Source of the DNA: an uncultured Duodenibacillus sp.
Lineage (GTDB): Bacteria; Pseudomonadota; Gammaproteobacteria; Burkholderiales; Burkholderiaceae_F
Direction of reading: 5' to 3'
DNA length: 64,000 nt
Assembly (NCBI GenBank): GCA_944390715.1
Contig: CALXQS010000008.1
Span: 26,392 to 90,391 of the forward strand
Both the position numbers and the translations under genes were made by a program. The first letter of the stretch is position 1, and every line of letters begins with the position of its first letter. Of this stretch, positions 8,177 to 15,789 are shown piece after piece. Below the pieces are notes generated by a model. It did no database searches and was not told the DNA's origin. It saw nothing but the letters and a program-made list of their open reading frames with translations.

Positions 8177-10519
8177 ATGCTGTTCAACGCCCCTCAAAAC
8201 TCAGCACTGCCGCGCCAGCCTGCATTTGTGCGTCCGCAGCTGCCGCAAGGCATCCAGTCCAATGAAGAGGATTATGATGCGGCCTACCTTGATGCACGAG
8301 CCGATTCGAAGATCAGTCAGGAAGCCGATCTGCCTCTTTACTCGCCGGTTGTCAAAACAACCAGCATTGTGACCTCAAGCGAGCTTCTTGACCGCTGCAG
8401 CCAGTACCTGTCTCAGGCCGACGTTGACCGCATCCGCCAAGCCTTCCAATATGCCGACGAAGCCCATCTCGGGCAGTTCAGAAAATCCGGCGAACCCTAC
8501 ATCACGCATCCGCTTGCCGTAGCCAACATTCTGGCGCAATGGCACCTGGACGCCACCACGGTGTGCGCGGGCCTCATGCACGACGTGCTCGAAGACACGC
8601 AGGTGGCCAAAATCGAAATGGCCGAGCGTTTCGGCGCCGAAGTCACCGAACTCGTCGACGGGGTGAGCAAGCTTGACAAGCTGCGCTTTTCTTCCAACGA
8701 AATCGCACAGGCCGAAAGCTTCAGAAAAATGCTGCTGGCCATGTGCCGCGACGTGCGCGTCATTTTGGTCAAGCTCGCCGACCGGCTGCACAACCTTCGC
8801 ACGCTGGGCGTCATGCGTCCCGACAAGCGCCGGCGCATTGCCAAGGAAACTTTGGAAATCTATGTTCCGATCGCGCACCGCCTGGGACTCAATCAAGTCT
8901 TTCGCGAACTGCAGGAACTCTCCTTCATGAACCACTATCCGCGCCGCTACGAAATACTGCGCGAAAACGTGATTCTCGCCCGCGGCAATCGCCGCGCCGT
9001 TCTTGAACGCATTTTGAGGGAAACGCGCACGGCGCTGCCGCGCCACGGCATCATCGCCCAAGTGCAGGGACGCGACAAGACCATCTACGGCATCTACAAC
9101 CGCATGCGCGACACCCACGCATCGTTTTCCGACGTACTCGACATTTACGGCTTTCGCGTCATCGTGCGCACGCGCGAAGAGTGCTACCTCACGATGGGGG
9201 CGCTGCACCAGCTCTACAAGCCGGTCAACTCGCGCTTTAAGGACTTCATCGCCATTCCGAAGGCCAACGGCTATCAAAGCCTGCATACGACCGTCATCGG
9301 TCCCTTCGGCACGCCGGTCGAATATCAGATCCGCACCGAGGAGATGCACCGCATTGATGAAATGGGCATTCTCTCGCACTGGCTCTACAACGACGGTCTC
9401 GATACGAGCGAACTGCAGAACATGGTGGCAGCCTGGCTGCAGAGCTTGATGGAGATTCAGCGCACGAGCTCAGACAGCAGCGAGTTTCTTGAAAACATCA
9501 AAATCGACCTCTTTCCCGACCGCGTCTACGTGTTCACGCCCAAAAGCAAGATCATCAGCCTGCCGCAGGGCTCCTGCCCCGTGGATTTTGCTTATCAGAT
9601 TCACACCGACGTGGGCAACAAAACTGTGCGCTGCCGCATCAACGCTGAGGCCAAGCCGCTTTCGACGCAGCTCAAAAACGGCGATATGGTCGAAATCATC
9701 ACCGCCCCCGACGCCGAGCCCGATCCCGAATGGCTCAACTTTGCCCGCAGCGGCAAAGCCCGAGCCGAAGTGCGTCAATACCTGCGCTCGCTTTCGCCCG
9801 AAGAATCCGTTGAACTCGGCAAGCGCGTTCTTGTCAAAGCCGCGCTTGAAGCCAAGCTTGATATTGAAACCGTCGCTGAACACATCTGGCACGAAGTTCT
9901 TCTCGATACGCAAACCGACAGCCGCGCCAAGCTTTACGCCGACATTGGTCAGGGCAAGCAGTTTGCTGCCGGCATCGTTGGCCGCATGCTCAACATCATG
10001 CACAAGGACGAAGCCGAACACCACCAAGATGAAACCGCCGTGACAATCCGCGGCACGGAAGGCATGGCCGTGCAGCTTGCAAGCTGCTGCCATCCGGTTC
10101 CAGGCGACTCCATTTGGGGGTTCATGCGAAAAGGCCACGGCCTGTCGGTGCACCGCGCCGACTGCGAACACGTCAAGCGCGGCCGCCAGAGCGACCCGCA
10201 GCGCTGGATGCCGGTGGGCTGGAAGGAAGACATCGACAATGAGGCGCACTTCAGCGTGCCGCTTGAAATCTCGGTCACCGATGAGCGCGCAGCCATCGCA
10301 GCCATCGCCGCTGAGCTCGCACAAGCCGGCTCATCAATTGTCGGCGTCAACCTTGAAGACGACAAAAATGCCGCCGAAACGCTGCATCTCACCGTGCAGG
10401 TAAGAAGTCGTCTGCACTTGATGCACATCATGCGGGGTCTGCGGCATCTGTCAACCGTCACGGCTGTGGCCAGAAAGCTCGACGGCGACAAACGTCTCGT
10501 GCTGCCTGCGGGAGACTAA
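8177..10519 (+). CDS. spoT: Bifunctional (p)ppGpp synthetase/hydrolase (Rel/SpoT)
   Basis: A 780-residue RelA/SpoT homologue controlling the stringent response. The N-terminal hydrolase keeps the metal motif HDVLEDT (about residues 135-141), so it should degrade (p)ppGpp. The synthetase domain includes SRFKDFIAIPKANGYQSLHT; the RxKD form is typical of bifunctional enzymes, whereas synthetase-only RelA has an acidic version. A TGS domain (VFTPKSKIISLPQGS), a zinc-finger/helical region (ASCCHPVPGD) and a C-terminal ACT domain follow. The ATG at 8177 is preceded by GGGAA at good spacing, so I prefer it to the ATG at 8144. No second relA is visible in the window. Confidence 0.96.
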   Translation: MLFNAPQNSALPRQPAFVRPQLPQGIQSNEEDYDAAYLDARADSKISQEADLPLYSPVVKTTSIVTSSELLDRCSQYLSQADVDRIRQAFQYADEAHLGQFRKSGEPYITHPLAVANILAQWHLDATTVCAGLMHDVLEDTQVAKIEMAERFGAEVTELVDGVSKLDKLRFSSNEIAQAESFRKMLLAMCRDVRVILVKLADRLHNLRTLGVMRPDKRRRIAKETLEIYVPIAHRLGLNQVFRELQELSFMNHYPRRYEILRENVILARGNRRAVLERILRETRTALPRHGIIAQVQGRDKTIYGIYNRMRDTHASFSDVLDIYGFRVIVRTREECYLTMGALHQLYKPVNSRFKDFIAIPKANGYQSLHTTVIGPFGTPVEYQIRTEEMHRIDEMGILSHWLYNDGLDTSELQNMVAAWLQSLMEIQRTSSDSSEFLENIKIDLFPDRVYVFTPKSKIISLPQGSCPVDFAYQIHTDVGNKTVRCRINAEAKPLSTQLKNGDMVEIITAPDAEPDPEWLNFARSGKARAEVRQYLRSLSPEESVELGKRVLVKAALEAKLDIETVAEHIWHEVLLDTQTDSRAKLYADIGQGKQFAAGIVGRMLNIMHKDEAEHHQDETAVTIRGTEGMAVQLASCCHPVPGDSIWGFMRKGHGLSVHRADCEHVKRGRQSDPQRWMPVGWKEDIDNEAHFSVPLEISVTDERAAIAAIAAELAQAGSSIVGVNLEDDKNAAETLHLTVQVRSRLHLMHIMRGLRHLSTVTAVARKLDGDKRLVLPAGD

Positions 10520-10544
10520 GTCAAGGGGCTCTGCCCCGAAAAAG

Positions 10545-10572
10545 CGCACGGACAATCCTGTTCGTGCGTCTT
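10545..10572 (+). terminator. Likely intrinsic terminator after spoT
   Basis: A 10-bp stem (10545-10554 with 10559-10568, one G-T wobble) with a four-base loop is followed by TCTTTTC. A smaller GGGGC/GCCCC hairpin lies just upstream (10525-10537). Together they form a plausible terminator between spoT and the following decarboxylase gene. Confidence 0.7.
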
Positions 10573-10611
10573 TTCAGTTGTCCATGCTGACGGAGAAAAA
10601 AAGGAAAATCC

Positions 10612-11835
10612 ATGACGCCCGATCTTGTTGCCCGCATCGCGCCTTTGGCCCCGTGCTACGTCTATGAACAGTCCCTCATCCGCGAGAGCCTCTCAAAGCT
10701 TCGACGCGCCTTTGCCAGCTGCCGGTTTCTCTATTCGGTCAAGGCCAATCCCTTTGCAGCGGTCCTGCGCGAGGCTGCGCTTGCAGGGTTTGGCACGGAT
10801 GCCGCCTCGGCCGAAGAAGTGCGTCTGAGCCTAGAGGCGGGCATTGAGCCGGACGACATCTACTACAGCGCACCGGGAAAAACGCCGCAGGATATTGCTT
10901 TGAGCATAGGCCGCTGCCGCATCATTGCCGACAGCCTACACGAAATTGAACTCCTGGAGCACGAAGCCGGTTCGCTTGGAAAAATTGAAAAAATCGGCCT
11001 TCGCCTCAACCCTGACTTCGGGGTGTTTTCAGAAGAAGGCTTGCCCTCAAAGTTCGGCATCAATGCCGAAGACCTCGGCAGCGTGCAGAAGCTCTTGGAG
11101 CGTTGCCCGCATCTGCGCGTTTCGGGCTTTCACATGCATCTGCAAAGTCAGCTTCTTGATGAAGACGCACTATCGCAGTACTACTTCAGAAGCTTTTCGT
11201 TTTTTGATCGCATTGCCCGCAGCCTTGACATTGAACCTGAATTTTTAAACTTCGGCAGCGGCATCGGCCTGGCGTACGATCAGCTCCAGGAACGCGACCT
11301 TGACCTCGAAAAGCTTGGCGCTGCGTTTGAAAAACATCAAGGAAAATTTGAAAGACTCGCTCATGCCCAGTCCTTCATTGAAACCGGCCGCTTTGTCGCA
11401 TGCCGCGCAGGCACCTATTTCACGCCGGTTGTTGACGTCAAAGCCTCTCGCGGCAAAACCTACGTCATTGTTCGAAACGGCGTCAACGGCTTTCTGCGGC
11501 CGGCGATAGCGCATTTGATCGTTGCCAACAACGCGCAAGCCCGAGATCTTCAGGAGCCCTTCTACACGAACCGACATGCTTTTCAATTGAAGGCGTACAA
11601 AGCTGACGGCACGCTTTTAACGGAGCCGTCGAAACGGGTGGACGTCGTGGGAAATCTTTGTACGGCTCTTGACGTTGTGGCCGCAGACGTCGAGCTTGCC
11701 TGCGTCAAGCCGGGCGACCTCATTTGCATTTCGAATGCAGGCAGCTACGCCTACAGTCTTTCACCTCTGGCTTTTTCCAGCCATGAACCGCCCAAGCAGG
11801 CATATCTCCTTGAAGACGGCGAGCTGAAGTGCTGA
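10612..11835 (+). CDS. PLP-dependent decarboxylase of the LysA/ODC (alanine-racemase fold) family
   Basis: A 407-residue fold-type III PLP enzyme. The PLP lysine is in FLYSVKANP (about residue 46), the phosphate-binding glycine region is NFGSGIGL, and the second active-site loop reads VVGNLCTALDVVA with the catalytic Cys. The end (SNAGSYAYSLSPLAFSSHE) matches the diaminopimelate/ornithine decarboxylase family. It is separate from lysine-biosynthesis genes and preceded by a terminator, and a strong AAAAGGAAAA-type leader lies before its ATG. It may be LysA, an ornithine/carboxynorspermidine-type enzyme or a D-amino-acid decarboxylase; the sequence alone does not decide. It ends at a hairpin shared with convergent greB. 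Confidence 0.85.
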   Translation: MTPDLVARIAPLAPCYVYEQSLIRESLSKLRRAFASCRFLYSVKANPFAAVLREAALAGFGTDAASAEEVRLSLEAGIEPDDIYYSAPGKTPQDIALSIGRCRIIADSLHEIELLEHEAGSLGKIEKIGLRLNPDFGVFSEEGLPSKFGINAEDLGSVQKLLERCPHLRVSGFHMHLQSQLLDEDALSQYYFRSFSFFDRIARSLDIEPEFLNFGSGIGLAYDQLQERDLDLEKLGAAFEKHQGKFERLAHAQSFIETGRFVACRAGTYFTPVVDVKASRGKTYVIVRNGVNGFLRPAIAHLIVANNAQARDLQEPFYTNRHAFQLKAYKADGTLLTEPSKRVDVVGNLCTALDVVAADVELACVKPGDLICISNAGSYAYSLSPLAFSSHEPPKQAYLLEDGELKC

Positions 11836-11853
11836 GCGCCGCTGGGCGCCAAT

Positions 11854-11891
11854 TTTCCCGCCGCAAGCATCTCTTCTTGCGGCAGGGGAAA
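11854..11891. terminator. Bidirectional terminator between the decarboxylase gene and greB
   Basis: CCGCAAG at 11861-11867 pairs with CTTGCGG at 11876-11882, extended by TTTCCC/GGGAAA outside. The flanking A/T runs make it usable in both directions, as expected between convergent genes. Confidence 0.75.
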
Positions 11892-11923
11892 TTTCTGCCG
11901 CATTCGGCGCATAAGGAGCCTTT

Positions 11924-12499
11924 CTAACAAGGCTTCTCGTTGGTGTAGGTCACCTCCACAACCTCAAGCACCTCAACCCGGGCTGGATGGTCAATCGTAG
12001 CGGGCGTGGGGAGCTTGACCTGATCGCCCTCGCGCTGTTTGAGAAACACGCGGGCGATTGGGCTCACCCAGCTCACGTCTCCGTGGTCGGGATCTGCCTC
12101 ATCAATGCCGACGATGCGGATCGTATGTTCGGTTTTCGTCGTGAGGTTTTCATACGTCACCGTCGCACCGAAAAAAATCTGATCCGTGGGCGGTCTTTTT
12201 TCTGGATCAACCACTTCTGCGGATTCAATGCGCTTATTGAGAAAACGAATGCGGCGGTCAATTTCACGCAGCCTGCGCTTGCCGTACTGATAGTCGCCGT
12301 TTTCCGACCGATCGCCGTTGCTTGCCGCCCAGCTGACGACATTGACGATACTCGGACGCTCGACATTGACAAGCTTTTCTCTTTCATCTAGCAGACGCCT
12401 GTAGCAAGCAGGCGTCATGTAGTTTTTCGTATTGGCCGGGAGCCCGGGAAGCGAAACCTCTTCTCCGTCTTCGTCTTCTATGAAATTGTGTTCTGTCAT
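11924..12499 (-). CDS. greB: Transcription elongation factor GreB
   Basis: GreB rescues backtracked RNA polymerase by stimulating RNA cleavage in the secondary channel. The 191-residue protein has the coiled-coil N-terminal domain with NGDRSENGDYQYGKRRLRE (about residues 61-79), whose tip acidic residues reach the active site, and a C-terminal FKBP-like domain (WVSPIARVFLKQREGD). The Y-G-K-R-R-L form of the coiled coil separates GreB from GreA. A roughly 28-residue acidic N-terminal extension precedes the YMTPACYRRL start of the core. greB close to the gmk-rpoZ-rel group is common in Burkholderiales. Confidence 0.94.
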   Translation of the reverse strand: MTEHNFIEDEDGEEVSLPGLPANTKNYMTPACYRRLLDEREKLVNVERPSIVNVVSWAASNGDRSENGDYQYGKRRLREIDRRIRFLNKRIESAEVVDPEKRPPTDQIFFGATVTYENLTTKTEHTIRIVGIDEADPDHGDVSWVSPIARVFLKQREGDQVKLPTPATIDHPARVEVLEVVEVTYTNEKPC

Positions 12500-12527
12500 G
12501 CTTGAGTCAAAACAAATCCATTAACCG

Positions 12528-13268
12528 TTACCCGAAATACGCCTTGCAGACCTCTTCGACCGAACCGTCCATCCGCATGCGGCCGTGATCGAGCCACACG
12601 GCGCGCGTGCAGACGCGCTTGATGAGGTCCTGCGAGTGACTGGCGATGACGAGAATCTTAGTCTGCTCCACGAGCCTCGAAAGACGCTCCTCGGCTTTTC
12701 TCTGAAAGTTCTGATCGCCTACGGCAAGCCACTCATCCATAAGAAGGATGTCGGAAGCAGACTGCGTAGACACCGTAAAGGCCACGCGCATCTGCATGCC
12801 GCTTGAGTACGTCTTCATCGGCAGATTGATGAAGTTTCCAAGTTCCGAGTACTCCACCATCTTTGGGAGCTCGCGATCGATTTCTTCGCGCGTCATGCCA
12901 AGCAGCGTGCCGCGCAGATAAATATTTTCGATGCCGGTTGACTCGCCGTCGGTGCCCAGATTGATGTCAAGCAGCGACCCGATGCTGCCGCTGACCTCTG
13001 CCCTGCCGGTTGTCGGTGCGTAGACGCCGCCCAGTACGCGCAAAAGCGTACTTTTGCCCGAACCGTTGCAGCCCAAAAGTCCTACGCGCTCTCCGTCTTC
13101 GATGCGCAGATTAATGTCGTCGAGCGCGCGCACAACGGGCGCACTTGAGGCATCAGAAGCGATGCGCCCTCCCGTTGCGATGTTCATCAGCGACTTCTTA
13201 AAAGATCTGTTCTGTGAGGCAAAGATCGGAAAGTCCACGCCCACATGCTGAAAGTCAATGTACGCCAT
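12528..13268 (-). CDS. Polysaccharide ABC exporter ATP-binding protein (Wzt/KpsT type)
   Basis: The ATPase of an ABC-2 type exporter that moves lipid-linked polysaccharide across the inner membrane. Walker A GCNGSGKST is at 66-74, the signature YSSGMQMR at 154-161 and Walker B ILLMDEW at 174-180, with the His-switch in IASHSQ. At 246 residues it lacks the C-terminal carbohydrate-binding domain found in Wzt proteins that recognise a capped O-antigen, so export is probably not chain-end specific. It follows the permease gene by 15 bases. No chain-length regulator or polymerising glycosyltransferases are nearby. Confidence 0.92.
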   Translation of the reverse strand: MAYIDFQHVGVDFPIFASQNRSFKKSLMNIATGGRIASDASSAPVVRALDDINLRIEDGERVGLLGCNGSGKSTLLRVLGGVYAPTTGRAEVSGSIGSLLDINLGTDGESTGIENIYLRGTLLGMTREEIDRELPKMVEYSELGNFINLPMKTYSSGMQMRVAFTVSTQSASDILLMDEWLAVGDQNFQRKAEERLSRLVEQTKILVIASHSQDLIKRVCTRAVWLDHGRMRMDGSVEEVCKAYFG

Positions 13269-13283
13269 GTCGTCGACCTCCTC

Positions 13284-14114
13284 TTAGAGCCAATATGCGA
13301 TGCGGTGACGCGCGCGTCCCAAAAGCCAAAGGGCAAGAATCCACCCTGCGCAGGCCATGCCGATTGTGACCGTCCAATTGAGCATCGTCGGCGTCGTTCC
13401 CAAAATGGGATCACGAATGACTGCCAACATGTGATATATCGGGTTGGGTTCAAGAATCATATTGGCTGCCCGAGCAGGCAGTGCCGCCGGCATCCAGATG
13501 ATGGGCGAGACGTAAAACGCCACCTGAACGAGCGCACCGATAATCTGCGTCACATCGCGAAACCGCGTGCAGAAAACCGCGCAGCACACAGCTATCCACA
13601 GCAGATTGAGCGAAACAACGACAAACCCCGGAACGGCCCACAGAGCCGTCAGCGAGATGCTCTTGCCCAGAATCAGGCACACAAAGGGGTAGATGAGGAG
13701 GTTGTGTCCAAGAATGATCGTGTTGCGCCAGTACATGCGTAGCACATAGACGAAAAACGGAATCGGCATCTGCCGAATCATTCCTTCGACGGAAGTAAAG
13801 GACGTGCAGCCTTCGGTCACAATCGTGCTCATGAAGGTCCACATGATGAGACCGATCGTCAGAAACGGCAGGTAGCTGTCCATCGGAGATTTGAGCACAG
13901 CGCCGAAAACGATGCCCAAAGCGGCAATCATGACCGCCATGCTCACCGTGATCCAAAACGGTCCCAAGACCGAACGGCGGTAGCGCTGACGAATGTCCTG
14001 CCAGCCAAAAACTGTCACCAGCCGCAGCTGGCGGAATGTCGACAAAATGTCTTCGAGCGCAAAGCTGATGTTGCCCGCAATGCTTGAGGGCCGTCGTTGA
14101 TGAATAAAACCCAT
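13284..14114 (-). CDS. Polysaccharide ABC exporter permease (Wzm/KpsM type)
   Basis: A 276-residue ABC-2 family inner-membrane permease with about six membrane segments. The amphipathic N-terminal stretch (VTVFGWQDIRQRYRRS) followed by LGPFWI is the hallmark of O-antigen and teichoic-acid exporters, and the family feature FYVSPIIWMP is seen near residue 200. The ATG at 14114 is preferred to an upstream in-frame TTG. It pairs with the ATPase gene directly downstream. With the epimerase, dehydratase and sugar transferase upstream on the same strand it suggests an ABC-dependent O-antigen or capsule pathway. Confidence 0.92.
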   Translation of the reverse strand: MGFIHQRRPSSIAGNISFALEDILSTFRQLRLVTVFGWQDIRQRYRRSVLGPFWITVSMAVMIAALGIVFGAVLKSPMDSYLPFLTIGLIMWTFMSTIVTEGCTSFTSVEGMIRQMPIPFFVYVLRMYWRNTIILGHNLLIYPFVCLILGKSISLTALWAVPGFVVVSLNLLWIAVCCAVFCTRFRDVTQIIGALVQVAFYVSPIIWMPAALPARAANMILEPNPIYHMLAVIRDPILGTTPTMLNWTVTIGMACAGWILALWLLGRARHRIAYWL

Positions 14115-14257
14115 TTGATGCAACGTATTGATGTGTGCGGCGGCCCCCTAAAATGAGACGCTGCCATTTATTGTCGTCAGCGACCGCTTCCGATGAAGGA
14201 AACGGCCGCAATTATCGCACCTCCGGCAAAAGGCGCTGCCAAAGGCGTTTTTGCCAG

Positions 14258-14806
14258 CTAAAACTGCACCAACCGCCCTTGTTCGGAAGATGCGCCTTGG
14301 GAAAACTTTTGATTTCCGCCATCTAAGGCAGGTTGCTGGCTGCGCTTTACATATGCCGCGGTTCCCCACAGCGGAATCGTGGACAGACTATGCTGGAAGC
14401 TGCCTGAGATCTCGCGCGTCGAATACGAGAGATACATCAGCGTCTGGTTTTCAGCATCAAAGATGCGGCGAATTTTAAGCGTCTTCAAAAAAACGCTCTT
14501 GGACTTGGCAAAAACAACCTCGCCGTCCTTGCTTTTGTCAATGCGCGCGATCATGGCCGGCGTAATCTCCCCCGTCTGACGGCAGCTCACTGCACTGTCG
14601 GAAGGATCGGTCAGCGAAAGCGGCGACTCAATGCTTGCAACATGGCAGGTGACTCCCGGCACGAGCGGATCTACAAAAGCATTGAGCTTGATGTCCTTGA
14701 AAGTAAAAATGCCCAGCGACACATCAGCCACGTCATCCTGACCACAGCCGGAAAGCCCGAAAAGAACTGCGGTGCATGCGCTGCAGAGCGCAAAAAACTT
14801 TTTCAC
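14258..14806 (-). CDS. creA: CreA family lipoprotein
   Basis: A 182-residue CreA-family protein of unknown function. The N-terminus is a signal peptide with a lipobox (GLSGC, Cys about residue 21), so it should be a periplasmic-facing lipoprotein. The body shows the family pattern VPGVTCHVAS, DSAVSCRQTG, GEVVFAKSKSVF and LMYLSYSTR. It starts with GTG inside a four-base GTGA overlap with the epimerase stop, pointing to translational coupling. E. coli CreA is encoded by the creABCD locus, but no creBCD is present here. The C-terminal 25 residues are not conserved in the versions I remember. Confidence 0.88.
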   Translation of the reverse strand: MKKFFALCSACTAVLFGLSGCGQDDVADVSLGIFTFKDIKLNAFVDPLVPGVTCHVASIESPLSLTDPSDSAVSCRQTGEITPAMIARIDKSKDGEVVFAKSKSVFLKTLKIRRIFDAENQTLMYLSYSTREISGSFQHSLSTIPLWGTAAYVKRSQQPALDGGNQKFSQGASSEQGRLVQF

Positions 14807-15789
14807 TTGTTGTTTTCTCCGAAATGAGATGCCTCAAAAAATTTCTTGAGCGCATCGTGCATCGATTCTCTCGGCCTCCAGCCAAGAATACGCGCATTGT
14901 CTTCAATATCGAGCGCAAGCGACCCATCGAGCACCTTTAAAACGCCTGCCTTGCCGATCAGAGCCAACCCTGCCCGCAGCAAGCTGACCGGAACGGCCCA
15001 ATTGCGCACGGGAACTCCTGCAGCCTTTGCCAGAGCCTCTATCAATTGAGCCGTCGAAACCGGAGCTTCATCAGCCACCAGCCAAGCCCGGCCAGGAGCC
15101 TTCTCATGCTCGGCGCACAAAAGCAGAAAGTCTGTCAGATTATCGACGCTCACAAAAGAACGCCGGTTGTCAGTCAATGCCCCAAAAGGAAGCGGCTTGC
15201 CGCTGGCCACCCAGCGGGCAAGCTGCTCAAATTTTGCCTTGACGCCTGCACCGTAAACCAAGGGCGGTCTGACGACAACCAATTCAAGCCCCGTATCACG
15301 GCAAAATTCAGTCAGCGTTTTTTCCGCCTTGTATTTAGACCTGGCGTATGGAGATTGCGGATCACACGGACCGTCTGCGCAAAGCACGACACCGTCAGCC
15401 GTTGAACGCGCCTGCACGTGAACGGAACTCACAAAAACAAAACGCCTAAGACCAGCCTCGCGTGCTGCGCACGCTGCCTGCATGGCGGCGTCGACGTTGG
15501 CCGCCAAGTGCGCAGCTTCGAGCTCCTCGGCCCCCATGGATTCCTCGTGGAGCTGGTGCACGCGCGCAGCGCAGTGGATCAGGCAGTCAGCACCAGCAAT
15601 CATCTGTGGGGCAAGTTGCGAGAAATTTTCACCTGCTCCAATGACCTGAAGCCCGTCGCAAACGCAAGCGCTGCGGCTGACCGGCAACACCTGCCAACCT
15701 CTTTGGGTGAGTGCTTTGCACAGATGCCGCCCCAGAAACCCAGTAGCGCCCGTCACCGCAACAACCGGAGCAGTGCTTGAGGCCGTCAT
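14803..15789 (-). CDS. NAD-dependent sugar epimerase/dehydratase (extended SDR)
   Basis: A 328-residue extended short-chain dehydrogenase acting on nucleotide sugars. The NAD-binding GATGFLG is at 14-20, the active-site serine at about 121-122 (VFVSSVH) and the YxxxK pair is Tyr148/Lys152 (YARSK). It resembles UDP-GlcNAc or UDP-Glc 4-epimerase-like proteins of O-antigen loci (WbpV/Gne-like), but the precise substrate is not readable. It overlaps the upstream dehydratase gene by four bases (ATGA) and the downstream creA by four bases, so three genes form a tightly coupled block. Confidence 0.87.
   Translation of the reverse strand: MTASSTAPVVAVTGATGFLGRHLCKALTQRGWQVLPVSRSACVCDGLQVIGAGENFSQLAPQMIAGADCLIHCAARVHQLHEESMGAEELEAAHLAANVDAAMQAACAAREAGLRRFVFVSSVHVQARSTADGVVLCADGPCDPQSPYARSKYKAEKTLTEFCRDTGLELVVVRPPLVYGAGVKAKFEQLARWVASGKPLPFGALTDNRRSFVSVDNLTDFLLLCAEHEKAPGRAWLVADEAPVSTAQLIEALAKAAGVPVRNWAVPVSLLRAGLALIGKAGVLKVLDGSLALDIEDNARILGWRPRESMHDALKKFFEASHFGENNK

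Noticed and set aside
8375..9379. 334-codon frame on the minus strand
   Set aside because: Antisense to spoT, with His/Ala/Val-rich shadow composition and no domain.
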